Of a stretch of DNA of 64,000 nucleotides, positions 1-9,021 are shown in pieces. The notes beneath the pieces are model-generated. The model had not been told where the DNA came from and searched no databases. It saw nothing but the letters and a program-made list of their open reading frames with translations. Within the stretch, counting starts at the first letter, position 1; every line of letters begins with the position of its first letter. Both the position numbers and the translations under genes were made by a program. This stretch comes from JAJPGZ01 sp038229295 (GTDB lineage: Bacteria > Verrucomicrobiota > Verrucomicrobiia > Chthoniobacterales > UBA10450), in NCBI GenBank assembly GCA_038229295.1, contig JBBROO010000006.1, positions 23,576-87,575 on the forward strand, in the 5' to 3' direction.

Positions 1-690
1 GCGATCGTGCACATGCTTAACGCGACGGGAAATTTCAAAGTGATTTCGCGTCCGATGGTTTTTACGAGCAACAACAAGAAAGCAATCATTGCCTCGGGCA
101 CAGAGATTCCGGTTCCAGTCAGCACACTTTCGTCGGTCGTTAGTGCGAACTCGACCACCGGCACAAACATCGGCCAGCAATCGAATATTCAATTTAAGAA
201 AGTCGCGCTCCAACTCGAGGTCGTGCCACTCATCAACTCGGACAAGGAAGTGTCGCTCGACATTTTACAGAAGCTCGACAGTCTCGCGGGCAGTCAGGTG
301 ATCGACGGCAATACGGTTCCCACCATCGCGACCCGCTATATTCGCACGAATGTGTCGGCGCCGAATGGAGCCACCATTGTCCTCGGCGGGCTCATCACCG
401 ACAGCAAGCGCAAAGATTATTCCGGCATTCCGATTCTCGATCGTATTCCCGTGATTGGAACTCTCTTTCGGACCACGAGCAAAATCAAAGATCGGACCGA
501 ATTGATTATTCTCATGCGGCCCGAGGTTACACTCACCCAACTCGACAACTATCGGCTGCGGGTGAAGAACGAGGATCGAATGCACTTCGGGGCCGAATTG
601 GAACAGGATGATTGTCCGGATTGTCCGAAACCGGCTGGTGAAGATAAACAATTGCCGCCGCCCGATCTGCCGGCGTCGAAAGATTATTAA
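1..690 (+). CDS. Secretin C-terminal part (GspD/PilQ family), 5' end outside window
   Basis: Reading frame is open from base 1, so the gene starts before the window; about 229 codons are visible. The sequence matches the secretin domain that forms the outer-membrane ring of type II secretion systems and type IV pili. Family hallmarks are a beta-rich stretch (VALQLEVVPLI), the NGATIVLGGLI segment, and the terminal block GIPILDRIPVIGTLFR followed by TELIILMRPEV. The tail after that is short and acidic/proline-rich, with two CPDCP-like cysteines. It is two bases from the next gene and part of one operon with the GspE/PilB ATPase. Whether the system secretes proteins, builds pili or takes up DNA cannot be told from this part. 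Confidence 0.9.
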   Translation, partial: AIVHMLNATGNFKVISRPMVFTSNNKKAIIASGTEIPVPVSTLSSVVSANSTTGTNIGQQSNIQFKKVALQLEVVPLINSDKEVSLDILQKLDSLAGSQVIDGNTVPTIATRYIRTNVSAPNGATIVLGGLITDSKRKDYSGIPILDRIPVIGTLFRTTSKIKDRTELIILMRPEVTLTQLDNYRLRVKNEDRMHFGAELEQDDCPDCPKPAGEDKQLPPPDLPASKDY

Positions 691-692
691 CC

Positions 693-1106
693 ATGAATAC
701 CGTCACGATGAAGATGTCGATCTTAGCGGTGCTCATGTTTGCATTTGGCCAAGTCGCCGCGCGCGCGAGCGATAACCCATTCTTTCATTCCACCGACCCG
801 CTCGCGCCGCGCGATGAGTGGGGATTGCTTCACCAAAGCAAGGCGCTTTACTCCACGGATTTCGACAGGCGTTTGCCCTGGCGCCCGCTGTATTGGTTGG
901 AGGGAAAGAATGATCTGACCAGGCAGCCCGCTTATGTCGGCGCGTTACAGCGCGACCTCCGCCGGCTCGGTTATTACTGCGGCGAGATCGACGGCATTTA
1001 TTCCGCCGAAGTCAGCGACGCGATCGCGCAACTTCAGAAAAATTATTCGATGCGTGTGACCGGCACGTTGACGATTCCCGTGCGGCGGGCACTGCACTTG
1101 CCCTAA
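693..1106 (+). CDS. Exported peptidoglycan-binding-like protein
   Basis: A 137-residue protein with an N-terminal signal-like hydrophobic segment (KMSILAVLMFAFGQVAARA) and a C-terminal PG_binding_1-like helical repeat: LQRDLRRLGYYCGEIDGIYS followed by a second half ending at the C-terminus. Such domains bind cell-wall peptidoglycan. It sits between the secretin and the GspE/PilB ATPase, two bases after the former and eight before the latter, so it is probably an accessory that anchors or positions the secretin complex in the wall; that role is inference. One copy of the dispersed decamer lies in its signal-peptide coding region (715-724). Confidence 0.75.
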   Translation: MNTVTMKMSILAVLMFAFGQVAARASDNPFFHSTDPLAPRDEWGLLHQSKALYSTDFDRRLPWRPLYWLEGKNDLTRQPAYVGALQRDLRRLGYYCGEIDGIYSAEVSDAIAQLQKNYSMRVTGTLTIPVRRALHLP

Positions 1107-1114
1107 CAAGCACC

Positions 1115-2872
1115 ATGAGCGCGCCGGTCAGTCAGTCGATTGTCGATCTTTTAATCGCGGGCGGAGTCGATTCGCCCGATGAAGCGAAATCGCTCGCTTC
1201 GAATTTGAATGGAGGCTCGTGGGTCGGCCAGGTTCTCGATTCCGGAAAAGTGGATGAGAACAAATTTCTCGGCGCGATCGGGAATTTCTTCAAAGTACCC
1301 GTGCAATCGCTCGACCCGAAGAAGATCGACCGGGAGACATTGTCGATCTTGCCCAGCCGTTTTGTGTTTCAGCATCACATTCTGCCGATCGAAGTGAAAG
1401 AGAAGTCGGTTGTGCTCGCGACTTACGATCTGTTCAATTCAACCGGCCGGCAATTGGCTTCGCAGCTTTTGAAGAAGCCAGCCGAGTGGGTGCTGGTGCC
1501 GCGCGCGCAAGTTCTGCGCGCGATGAAAACGCTTTACGGCGTGGGCGCGGAGACGTTCGACGAGATCCTGAAGACGAATCGCGCCTTCGAAGTTTTGCAG
1601 GACACGGAGATCAGCACCGACCTGAACGCGGACGATCCCGAAGCGTCAGTCGTGAAATTCGTTAACCAGATTATTCGCGAAGCGATTGTCGAACGCGCAA
1701 CCGATATTCACGTGGAGCCACTCGAGAACGATTTGCGCATTCGTTACCGCATCGACGGAATTCTGCACGAAGTCGCGGTGCCGCCGCAATTGCGCGTGTT
1801 GCAATCGGCCATCATCTCGCGCTTGAAAGTGATGTCACACATGGACATCGCCGAGCGCCGTCTGCCGCAGGATGGCCGCATGAATTTGCACGCGCATAAT
1901 CAGGAAATCGACGTGCGCGTCTCGACCATCCCGACAGTGAATGGCGAATCGATCAGTCTGCGATTGCTCGCGCGCGGGAATCAGCAATTCGGATTCGAGC
2001 GTCTCGATCTTAGCGCGCGGCAGGAAGACATCATTCGTCATTTGTTGGCGCAGCCTAACGGAATTATTTTGCTGACCGGCCCGACTGGCTGCGGAAAATC
2101 GACATCGCTCTATTGTTTCCTCAGCAGCATCAACTCGGTGCAGCGCCGCATCATCACGATCGAGGAGCCGGTGGAATATCGATTGCCCGGCGTTTCGCAG
2201 ATCGATGTGAAACCGGAAATCGATCTGACGTTCGCGAAAGGTTTGCGTCACATTTTGCGGCAGGACCCAAACGTCGTCATGGTCGGAGAAATTCGCGACA
2301 CGGAGACGGCCGACATTTCCATTCGCGCGGCCATGACCGGTCACCTCGTCTTCAGCACGCTGCACACGAACGACGCGGTCGGCGGCATCACGCGATTGCT
2401 CGACATGGACGTCGAACCGTTTTTGCTCTCGTCGGTCGTGAAAGCATTTATCGCGCAACGACTCGTGCGCACGATTTGCACCGAGTGCGCCGAGAAGGTG
2501 GAATATCCGCGCGAATATCTGACCGAGATCGCGTTTCCGGTGGGAGAGCACGGCACGAAATTTCTCCGCGGCAAAGGTTGCGAGCATTGCCGCCAAACCG
2601 GCTATCAAGGACGCATGGCCATCTACGAGATCTGTGTTGTGACCGAGCCGTTGCGAAAAATGATCATGCAAAAAAAAGATGGCGGCGAGCTGAAGCAATG
2701 CGCCGTTGCTGAAGGCATGGAAACATTGCGGCAGGATGGCTGGCGTCGCGTGGCCGAAGGCAAAACGACCATCGAAGAAGTCGTGCGCGTCACCCAGACG
2801 GATGAAGTGATGGCGGAAACAACGCGCGTAGAGCAGCCCGCAGTCGACGCGGACGCGGCCGCAGTTTCGTAA
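1115..2872 (+). CDS. Type II secretion / type IV pilus assembly ATPase (GspE/PilB family)
   Basis: A 585-residue cytoplasmic hexameric ATPase that powers pseudopilus or pilus extension. An N-terminal T2SSE_N-like domain (about 1-150) precedes the ATPase core. Visible motifs are Walker A GPTGCGKS (322-329), the aspartate-box region ILRQDPNVVMVGEIRD, the histidine-box region STLHTNDA, and a zinc-binding tetracysteine C455-x2-C458 and C489-x2-C492. The zinc motif is typical of GspE and PilB and absent from the retraction ATPase PilT. The C-terminal tail is acidic and alanine-rich. It is the last gene of the visible cluster, and its TAA stop overlaps a decamer copy at 2871. GspE and PilB cannot be separated without the rest of the locus. 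Confidence 0.93.
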   Translation: MSAPVSQSIVDLLIAGGVDSPDEAKSLASNLNGGSWVGQVLDSGKVDENKFLGAIGNFFKVPVQSLDPKKIDRETLSILPSRFVFQHHILPIEVKEKSVVLATYDLFNSTGRQLASQLLKKPAEWVLVPRAQVLRAMKTLYGVGAETFDEILKTNRAFEVLQDTEISTDLNADDPEASVVKFVNQIIREAIVERATDIHVEPLENDLRIRYRIDGILHEVAVPPQLRVLQSAIISRLKVMSHMDIAERRLPQDGRMNLHAHNQEIDVRVSTIPTVNGESISLRLLARGNQQFGFERLDLSARQEDIIRHLLAQPNGIILLTGPTGCGKSTSLYCFLSSINSVQRRIITIEEPVEYRLPGVSQIDVKPEIDLTFAKGLRHILRQDPNVVMVGEIRDTETADISIRAAMTGHLVFSTLHTNDAVGGITRLLDMDVEPFLLSSVVKAFIAQRLVRTICTECAEKVEYPREYLTEIAFPVGEHGTKFLRGKGCEHCRQTGYQGRMAIYEICVVTEPLRKMIMQKKDGGELKQCAVAEGMETLRQDGWRRVAEGKTTIEEVVRVTQTDEVMAETTRVEQPAVDADAAAVS

Positions 2873-2914
2873 GATCGACAATCACTCGCCGCGATTGTCG
2901 CAGCCAAGACGGTT

Positions 2915-3375
2915 GTCATCCCGAGCCGCGCAGACGGCGAGGGACCTCACCTATTCAGGGAGGATGTACCGTTTACCCAAATCCTCCCACGTAGGGTTAA
3001 GCGTCCGCACAAGATCATTTTTCTTTTCCCGCCGCCAACCTTTGATTTCTTTTTCGCGCGAGATGGCGTCGCGCACGTCCTCAAAGCTCTCGTAATAAAC
3101 GAGACGATCGACTTTGTAGCGGTTGGTGAAACTGCGCTTCGAAGTGTTGGTGTGAAACCATAACCGGCGCTCCAGACTGTTCGTGACGCCGGTATACAAA
3201 ACGACGCGGCTTCGATTCGTCATCATGTAAACGTAGTAGGTGTTGTCCAACGCGCGCGCTGTCATCCTGAACGGAGTGAAGGATCTCGCGCAAGATTGTT
3301 TGATTCACGCTCGTTATTTGTGTGACCGAAACTTCGTCGGAGAGGTCCCTCGCCGTCTGCGCGGCTCGGGATGAC
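2915..3375. mobile_element. Putative GIY-YIG composite element with 34-bp perfect terminal inverted repeats
   Basis: Bases 2915-2948 and the reverse complement of 3342-3375 are identical over 34 bases (ends GTCATCCCGAGC ... GAGGGACCTC). Between them lies only one gene, the GIY-YIG protein at 2951-3265, whose stop abuts the left repeat and whose ATG lies in a further copy of the GTCATCC end at 3261. The same end sequence recurs in gene-less palindromes at 57370-57482 and 58179-58292. The structure resembles a small transposable unit with non-autonomous derivatives. That the nuclease moves the repeats is inference; no target-site duplication was established. Confidence 0.6.
2951..3265 (-). CDS. 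GIY-YIG domain endonuclease-like protein
   Basis: A 104-residue single-domain protein of the GIY-YIG nuclease superfamily (UvrC N-terminal/YhbQ-like). Visible features are the YYVYMM opening strand (the GIY position), LYTGVTNSLERR (the YIG position with its catalytic arginine region), YKVDRLVYYE, a glutamate in AISREKEIKGW, and a C-terminal NPTWEDL. Proteins of this size are often annotated as excinuclease-like but lack any other repair domain. The start codon falls within the first bases of an adjacent repeat element, and the stop abuts another copy. The gene is oriented against the secretion operon and next to rpe, with no operon partner. It is best read as the coding part of the mobile unit around it. 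Confidence 0.85.
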   Translation of the reverse strand: MTARALDNTYYVYMMTNRSRVVLYTGVTNSLERRLWFHTNTSKRSFTNRYKVDRLVYYESFEDVRDAISREKEIKGWRREKKNDLVRTLNPTWEDLGKRYILPE

Positions 3376-3388
3376 AAGGCAATATTAG

Positions 3389-4036
3389 CTACGCGCCGCG
3401 CAGTTCGCGGATCGCTTCGGCGTAATTTTCCGTGTGGAAGATCGACGTGCCGGCGACGAGAACGTTCGCGCCGCTTTCGATTGAGACGCGCGCGGTTTCG
3501 GTGTTGATGCCGCCGTCGACTTCGATGTCGATCTTGGCGTTGAGCGATTTCGCGCGTTTCAGTTTTTGCATTTGATCGGCGCGGAATGGTTGACCGCCGA
3601 ATCCGGGATGGACGGTCATGACGAGTAACATGTCGATCTTGTCGAGGAACGGTTCGACCGACTCGAAGGGCGTTCCAGGATTCAGCGCCAGGCCGACACG
3701 ACATTTCGCGTCGCGGATTTGTTGCAGGGTTTGGGGGACATCGTGTTTCGATTCGGATTCAACGTGGACGGTGATCGAGTTCGCGCCGGCTTTCACGAAA
3801 CGCGGGACGTAATGATCCGCATGTTCGATCATCAAGTGGACATCGAGTGGCAGCTTCGTTAGGCCACGGACAAGATCGACAATCGCCGGGCCGAAAGAAA
3901 TGTTGTCGACGAAATGGCCGTCCATGATGTCGCAATGGATCCAATCGGCGCCGGCGGTTTCCACTTTGCGAACTTCTTCCGCCAACTTCGAAAAGTCGGC
4001 GGCGAGAATGGACGGGGCGACGATTGTTTTCGGCAT
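3389..4036 (-). CDS. rpe: Ribulose-phosphate 3-epimerase
   Basis: A 215-residue TIM-barrel enzyme that interconverts ribulose 5-phosphate and xylulose 5-phosphate in the pentose phosphate pathway. Family signatures run along the whole length: APSILAADF at the start, HCDIMDGHFV with the metal-binding histidine and aspartate, LDVHLMIE, the MTVHPGFGGQ phosphate and metal segment, IEVDGGIN, and VAGTSIF near the end. Length is normal. Three decamer copies lie in the coding region (3526, 3631, 3872), each read as a K-I-D peptide. It is transcribed alone, with a heptad repeat tract just upstream of its start. Confidence 0.95.
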   Translation of the reverse strand: MPKTIVAPSILAADFSKLAEEVRKVETAGADWIHCDIMDGHFVDNISFGPAIVDLVRGLTKLPLDVHLMIEHADHYVPRFVKAGANSITVHVESESKHDVPQTLQQIRDAKCRVGLALNPGTPFESVEPFLDKIDMLLVMTVHPGFGGQPFRADQMQKLKRAKSLNAKIDIEVDGGINTETARVSIESGANVLVAGTSIFHTENYAEAIRELRGA

Positions 4037-4046
4037 GGCAGCAAAC

Positions 4047-4083
4047 GTTCAACGCTCAACGCTCAACGTTCAACGCTCAATTC
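4047..4083. repeat. Tandem heptad repeat (ACGYTCA, five units)
   Basis: Five consecutive 7-base units of the form ACGYTCA lie between the divergent rpe and mreB genes. Read on the other strand the unit is a GTTGARN-type heptad, the same family that forms the extra arm of the cobalamin riboswitch at 45092-45120. No function is visible. It is too short and too regular to be a CRISPR array. Confidence 0.7.
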
Positions 4084-4253
4084 AGATGTCGCTTGTTCGT
4101 CATTCGTCATTCGGGCTTCGGCATTCCGGCGCAGCCGCTCATATATTAAGAGCTTGACGATGCGAGGGCGTGTTTCATGTTACGGGCGTTTCAGCCGGGT
4201 CGCGCAAGATCGACAATCGCATGCGCGCCGACGCCTGAAGGAAATCTAATTTC

Positions 4254-5291
4254 ATGTTCAACGGACTCTTCGGCTTCCTATCGAGCGACATCGGGATTGA
4301 TCTCGGCACAGCCAACACGCTCGTTTACGTAAAAGACCAGGGCATCGTGTTACGCGAGCCGTCGGTCGTGGCGGTGCAAGCGGGGACGAACAAAGTTCTC
4401 GCGGTCGGCGATGAAGCGAAGCGCATGCTCGGCCGCACGCCGGCGAACATTGTCGCGGTGCGTCCGTTGAAAGATGGAGTCATCGCGGACTTCGAAGTGA
4501 CCGAAGCGATGTTGCGGCATTTTATTTCCAAAGTTCACAATCGTCGCGTGCGTGCGCGGCCGCGGGTCGTCATAGCGGTTCCATCGGGAATTACGGAAGT
4601 GGAGAAGCGCGCAGTCCGCGAATCAGCGACGCACGCGGGCGCGCGTGAAGTGTACTTAATAGAAGAGCCGATGGCGGCGGCGATCGGCGTCGGACTTCCG
4701 GTGCAAGATCCGGCCGGCAACATGATCATCGACATCGGCGGCGGCACGACTGAGGTGGCGTTGATTTCGCTTTCCGGAATTGTGTTCAGCCGCAGCGTGC
4801 GGGTGGCGGGCGACGAGCTTGATGAAGCGATCGTGCAATACATGAAGCGCGCTTACAACCTGATGGTGGGCGAGCGCACGGCGGAAGAGATTAAAATTAA
4901 AATCGGGTCGGCTTATCCGAGCGAGAAGGAAACGAGCGTGGAGGTGAAAGGCCGCGATCTGGTCGCGGGATTGCCGAAGACATTGATGATCACTTCGCAG
5001 GAAGTGCGCGAGGCGTTGCTCGAGCCGATCTCGACCATCGTGGATTCGGTGCGCATCACGCTGGAGCGTTGTCCGCCGGAACTTTCGGCTGACCTGGTCG
5101 ATCGCGGATTGGTGTTGGCGGGCGGCGGCGCGTTGTTGCGCGGCTTCGATAAACTTTTGAGCGAGGAGACTGGTTTGCCTGTCCATGTTGCGGAAGATCC
5201 GCTGAGTGCGGTGGCGGAAGGAACGGGCAAATGCCTCAATGAACTTAAATTTTTGCGTCAAGTGGCTTCAGCAGATCGCCAGTGGCGCTGA
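4254..5291 (+). CDS. mreB: Rod shape-determining protein MreB
   Basis: A 345-residue bacterial actin that polymerises under the inner membrane and steers lateral cell-wall synthesis. The actin-fold phosphate loops are clear: DIGIDLGTANTLVYV near the N-terminus, DIGGGTTEVA in the middle, and LAGGGALLRG late. EEPMAAAIG is the conserved hinge segment. Length is typical. It opens the cell-shape operon mreB-mreC-mreD-mrdA. A TTGACG hexamer about 100 bases upstream (4154) could be a -35 box, but no convincing -10 follows. A decamer copy lies 40 bases before the start. Confidence 0.97.
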   Translation: MFNGLFGFLSSDIGIDLGTANTLVYVKDQGIVLREPSVVAVQAGTNKVLAVGDEAKRMLGRTPANIVAVRPLKDGVIADFEVTEAMLRHFISKVHNRRVRARPRVVIAVPSGITEVEKRAVRESATHAGAREVYLIEEPMAAAIGVGLPVQDPAGNMIIDIGGGTTEVALISLSGIVFSRSVRVAGDELDEAIVQYMKRAYNLMVGERTAEEIKIKIGSAYPSEKETSVEVKGRDLVAGLPKTLMITSQEVREALLEPISTIVDSVRITLERCPPELSADLVDRGLVLAGGGALLRGFDKLLSEETGLPVHVAEDPLSAVAEGTGKCLNELKFLRQVASADRQWR

Positions 5292-5348
5292 TTCCGGTAG
5301 GGCCGGCGCGCCTGCCGTAAGATCGACAAGCAAACGTCGAGGGATGCG

Positions 5349-6152
5349 ATGAAACGATCCAGCATCATCGCGCTGCTGGTCCTCGGCGCCATTCTGGGAC
5401 TGCTGTTCAATCTCGGGCCGGACAAAACGCGCGGCGTGCAAGGACAAGTTTATCAGTTGCTCTCGCCTTTCCTAACGAGCGGGTCAGGAATCCAGAAACA
5501 AATCACGCAAGTGCGGACGGGATTAAAGTCGCTCGAAGAACTCGAGCGCGACAACAACGCGTTGCAAACTGAAAACCGGCAGCTCAAAGCAACGAATCAG
5601 GCCTTGCGCGATGTCGAACATGAAGTGAATCGATTGCGCCACGCGCTGAATTATCGCGAGCGTTCGGTTTTCAAATTGGTGCCGGCGGAAATTATTGCGC
5701 GGGATTCGTCGACGTGGTGGCACACGGTGACGATCAATCGCGGGAAGGAAGACAAAATCGAAGGCGATATGCCGGTGGTGACGGACGAAGGATTAGTCGG
5801 GAAGACGACGACGGTGAGCGAGAATATTTCGATCGTCCTGTTAGTGTCGGACGAGAATTGCAAAGTGGCCGCTTCGGTCGAAGGAACGCGCGAGCAGGGG
5901 ATCGTCTCGGGTGAGCGCGTGACCGGCGGATTAACGCCGATGTTGAACCTGAATTTTCTGTCGAAGCAGGCGAACCTGCAGCCGGGGCAAAAATCGTTTA
6001 CGTCAGGGGTGGGCGGAGTTTTTCCGTCGGGATTACTGATTGGCGCGGTGAAAAGTTTTCGCACGCGCGAGTTAGACGGACAAGCGCAGCTGACGCCCGC
6101 TGTCGATCTTTCACACTTGGAGGACGTGTTCGTGGTGACGGGGCGAAAATGA
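5349..6152 (+). CDS. mreC: Rod shape-determining protein MreC
   Basis: A 267-residue inner-membrane protein with one N-terminal membrane segment (IIALLVLGAILGLLFNL), a coiled-coil region (about 60-100, rich in E, N, L and R: ELERDNNALQTENRQLKA) and a periplasmic beta-domain with the family segment AEIIARDSSTWWHTVTINRG. MreC links MreB filaments to the periplasmic penicillin-binding proteins. It lies 57 bases after mreB with a decamer copy (5319) in the gap, and its stop overlaps the start of mreD, so the genes are co-transcribed and probably coupled in translation. Confidence 0.94.
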   Translation: MKRSSIIALLVLGAILGLLFNLGPDKTRGVQGQVYQLLSPFLTSGSGIQKQITQVRTGLKSLEELERDNNALQTENRQLKATNQALRDVEHEVNRLRHALNYRERSVFKLVPAEIIARDSSTWWHTVTINRGKEDKIEGDMPVVTDEGLVGKTTTVSENISIVLLVSDENCKVAASVEGTREQGIVSGERVTGGLTPMLNLNFLSKQANLQPGQKSFTSGVGGVFPSGLLIGAVKSFRTRELDGQAQLTPAVDLSHLEDVFVVTGRK

Positions 6153-6688
6153 TTTTCTTTGCCATTCTGCTGGTGCTGATTTTCGTCGCGCAAATCGCGG
6201 AGTTTTTCATTCCGGCGCTGCCCTGGCTCTACAACGCACATATTTATCTGGTGCCGCTGATTGTCTTTTACGGCGCGATGGTGCTGCCATTTCCATTCAT
6301 GCTCGCGCTCGCATTTTACGCCGGTATTCTGCTCGACACGTTGACGGTGCAAGTGATCGGCCCCCGAGTTGAAATTTCACTCGGATGGTCAATACTTCTC
6401 TACGCTGTGCTGGCCGGTATCATGCAAGGGCTGAGGCCGCTTTTCGTTCGCGGACGCTGGGAAGTGCATTGTGTGATGGCTGGTGTTTGCACGTCGGCAA
6501 TTATTTTGGCGCAATATTTCATGATCACGTTTCGGCGCGGGACGTTCACGTTTCCGCGTGAGGTGTGGTGGCAAATCGGCGCGCCGGGGCTGATCGCGAT
6601 TCTGATTTCGCCCATCGTCTTCTACATTTTGCATTGGATCGCGCAGGCGACGTATCCGAATTTGCCGGGAAGAGATCGCTTCGAATGA
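6149..6688 (+). CDS. mreD: Rod shape-determining protein MreD
   Basis: A 179-residue very hydrophobic protein with about five membrane segments, fitting MreD, the integral membrane component of the elongasome. Sequence conservation in this family is low, so the call rests on size, hydrophobicity and position. The ATG overlaps the mreC stop by four bases, and its own stop overlaps the ATG of the following penicillin-binding protein gene by four bases (ATGA), giving a continuous coupled series. Confidence 0.85.
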   Translation: MIFFAILLVLIFVAQIAEFFIPALPWLYNAHIYLVPLIVFYGAMVLPFPFMLALAFYAGILLDTLTVQVIGPRVEISLGWSILLYAVLAGIMQGLRPLFVRGRWEVHCVMAGVCTSAIILAQYFMITFRRGTFTFPREVWWQIGAPGLIAILISPIVFYILHWIAQATYPNLPGRDRFE

Positions 6689-8943
6689 ACCGGCGCAAAC
6701 TTAACCCGCGTTTGCGGATTCAATTTCTCGGGCTGCTAATGTTGTTAGGCTTGGCCGCGCTCGGGTTGCGGCTCTGGTGGATCCAGGTGGCGCATGGTGC
6801 GGAATGGACGGCGCAGATTCGCGGGAGCTCGCAAGCGACGGTGCGCATCCCCTCCGTGCGCGGTGAAATCAAAGACCGCAACGGAATGACGCTGGTGCAA
6901 AACCGCGCCAGCTACGAAGTGGATTTTTATTTGCCGGAGATGGTGAAGGGATATCGCGAGCGCTACGGCCAGCCGCCGCTGGCGGAATACCGCACCATCA
7001 TCAGCGGGATGCCGAAGGACCAAAAAGTTCCCGACATTATTAAGATCGTGAATGACGGCGTGGTGCCGCGATTGGACGATCTCGATCTTGCGCGGGATTA
7101 CAACGCCGGCCAGTTGCAACGCCACTTCCGCAACGACACGGAGGTGCCGTTCTCTTACATCAAGGACATTGATTTCCCGACGATGGCGAAATTTTCCGAG
7201 CACGATGTCGGACTTCCCGGCGTCGATATCGCGATCAAGCCGGTGCGGTCCTACGTTTACGGCGCGCTCGCATCGCACCTGTTAGGCTATGTCGGCGCGC
7301 CGGACGACACGAACAAGGAAGAGGCAAAGAAGTTCACGTTTTATCAAGGAGACGTGGAAGGGAAATCGAACGTCGAGAAATCGATGGATGAATTTCTGCG
7401 CGGCAAACCGGGTGTGCGTTATCTCCGGCGAAATGCCAAAGGCGTGATCGATGGCGTATTGAAAGAAGATGCGCCGAAGCAGGGCGCGAATGTTTTCCTG
7501 ACACTGGACGCGCGCATTCAGGCGATCGCAGAGGAAGCGATGCGCGCGGTCAGCCGCGCCGGCGCAGTCGTTGTCGATCCAAACAACGGCAACATTTTGG
7601 CCATGACCTCGGTGCCGTCGTTCGACCCAAACACATTTATTCCCAGCATTAAGAAGAAAGATTGGGAGGCGCTGCGCAAGGACGAGGGCGATCCGTTAGT
7701 CAATCGCGCGCTCAGCGCACTGCCGCCAGGCTCGACCTTTAAGCTCATCACCTCGTTCGCCGGATTGCGCGGATCGAAAAATCTCGCCGGTGCTAAATAC
7801 AGCTGCAATGGCGGGGTGAGTTATGGCGATCACTTTTTCCGATGCTGGGTCGCCGAAAAACATTACACGCATGGCACCATCGGTCTGGCCGATGCGATCA
7901 AAGTTTCATGCGACTCGTTTTTCTATCAGTACGGAAACGCTGCTGGCATTCAGTCGATTACCACTATTGGCAAAATGCTGGGAATCGGCGAAGGCTCCGG
8001 CCTGCAATTGTCTGGTGAACAAACCGGCAACATGCCTGGCCCGGAGTGGATGCAAATTCATCATCCGCAGGAACGCTGGTCGACAGCGCAAACGGCGAAT
8101 GTTTCCATCGGCCAGGGCTACACGCTTGTTTCGCCTTTGCAGTTGGCCATGGCGTATGTCGCCGCAGCCAATGGCGGCACAGTTTATTACCCGCGTTTGA
8201 TCGACAAGGTACTTAATCAGGACGGTACGCCGGTGGCCGACGAACAAAACAAACCGGTCAGCTTCGCGCCGCGCATGCGTGCCGATCTTCGCCGCGAAGT
8301 TTCACCGCAAGACATGGAACTCGTTAGGCGCGGTTTGTGGAAAGTGGTCAACGAAGAGGGAGGAACCGGCGGCAGAGCGCGTTTGAAAGATGTGGTCGTG
8401 GCTGGGAAAACCGGCACGGCGCAGGCGACCGATCGCGGCCACGAGGAGAACGTGGCGTGGTTCGCGTGCTTCGCGCCGTTTGATCATCCGAAATATGTCG
8501 TCGCCGTGATGGTGCAGGGCGCGTCCGGACACGGCGGCGAAGTCGCGGGACCCATCGCCACCCGCATTCTCGAACGCACGCTCGCGCAGGACGAAGGAAA
8601 GTTCGATATGCAGGTCGCGTGGCTCGCACCCGCGCATCACCCTAATCCACTCCAATTGATCAAGTCAGTGAGCTACGCTGGAAGTAACGTCGGCAGCGAC
8701 GACGAAGAAGGCGCCGATAGCAGCCAGAGCGCGGCCGTACAATTGGCCAGCGATAATTCATCCCCGGATGTCGAACCGGAAGCTGATACGCAAGGCCAGG
8801 TGGCACGCAAGACACGCGCGCCGCGCGCCCAACCCGTTTCCAATGTGGTTCAACGTAAACCAAACTTTTTCGAAAGACTCTTTGGAAATAAACCCAGACA
8901 AGCTCCCGCGCCGGCTCCGCCGCCGGCCCGGCGCCGATTTTAG
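6685..8943 (+). CDS. mrdA: Penicillin-binding protein 2 (elongasome transpeptidase)
   Basis: A 752-residue class B penicillin-binding protein that cross-links peptidoglycan during cell elongation. One N-terminal membrane segment (FLGLLMLLGLAALGLRLWW) precedes the PBP dimer domain and the transpeptidase domain. Catalytic motifs are S350-x-x-K353 in PPGSTFKLIT, an S-C-D triad (SCDSFFYQYG) and K575-T-G in GKTGTAQ. A low-complexity tail of about 110 residues, rich in P, A and R, extends the protein beyond the usual length. The start was placed at the ATG that overlaps the mreD stop by four bases. No rodA glycosyltransferase gene follows, although it usually accompanies this gene. An upstream in-frame extension into mreD is unlikely. 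Confidence 0.94.
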   Translation: MNRRKLNPRLRIQFLGLLMLLGLAALGLRLWWIQVAHGAEWTAQIRGSSQATVRIPSVRGEIKDRNGMTLVQNRASYEVDFYLPEMVKGYRERYGQPPLAEYRTIISGMPKDQKVPDIIKIVNDGVVPRLDDLDLARDYNAGQLQRHFRNDTEVPFSYIKDIDFPTMAKFSEHDVGLPGVDIAIKPVRSYVYGALASHLLGYVGAPDDTNKEEAKKFTFYQGDVEGKSNVEKSMDEFLRGKPGVRYLRRNAKGVIDGVLKEDAPKQGANVFLTLDARIQAIAEEAMRAVSRAGAVVVDPNNGNILAMTSVPSFDPNTFIPSIKKKDWEALRKDEGDPLVNRALSALPPGSTFKLITSFAGLRGSKNLAGAKYSCNGGVSYGDHFFRCWVAEKHYTHGTIGLADAIKVSCDSFFYQYGNAAGIQSITTIGKMLGIGEGSGLQLSGEQTGNMPGPEWMQIHHPQERWSTAQTANVSIGQGYTLVSPLQLAMAYVAAANGGTVYYPRLIDKVLNQDGTPVADEQNKPVSFAPRMRADLRREVSPQDMELVRRGLWKVVNEEGGTGGRARLKDVVVAGKTGTAQATDRGHEENVAWFACFAPFDHPKYVVAVMVQGASGHGGEVAGPIATRILERTLAQDEGKFDMQVAWLAPAHHPNPLQLIKSVSYAGSNVGSDDEEGADSSQSAAVQLASDNSSPDVEPEADTQGQVARKTRAPRAQPVSNVVQRKPNFFERLFGNKPRQAPAPAPPPARRRF

Positions 8944-9021
8944 TTAACATGTCGATCTAACGAGCAATGAATCCTGTTTGCACATTCGTTCGCGCGCAGA
9001 TCGCACAACCATTTCAGATTT

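Noticed and set aside
4047..4083. CRISPR-like repeat
   Set aside because: Seven-base units in direct tandem without spacers; no cas genes.
5281..5348. Decamer as a ribosome-binding or terminator signal
   Set aside because: Although some copies touch stops or starts, most lie inside genes in both orientations, and no T-tract follows them, so a terminator or Shine-Dalgarno role does not explain the family.
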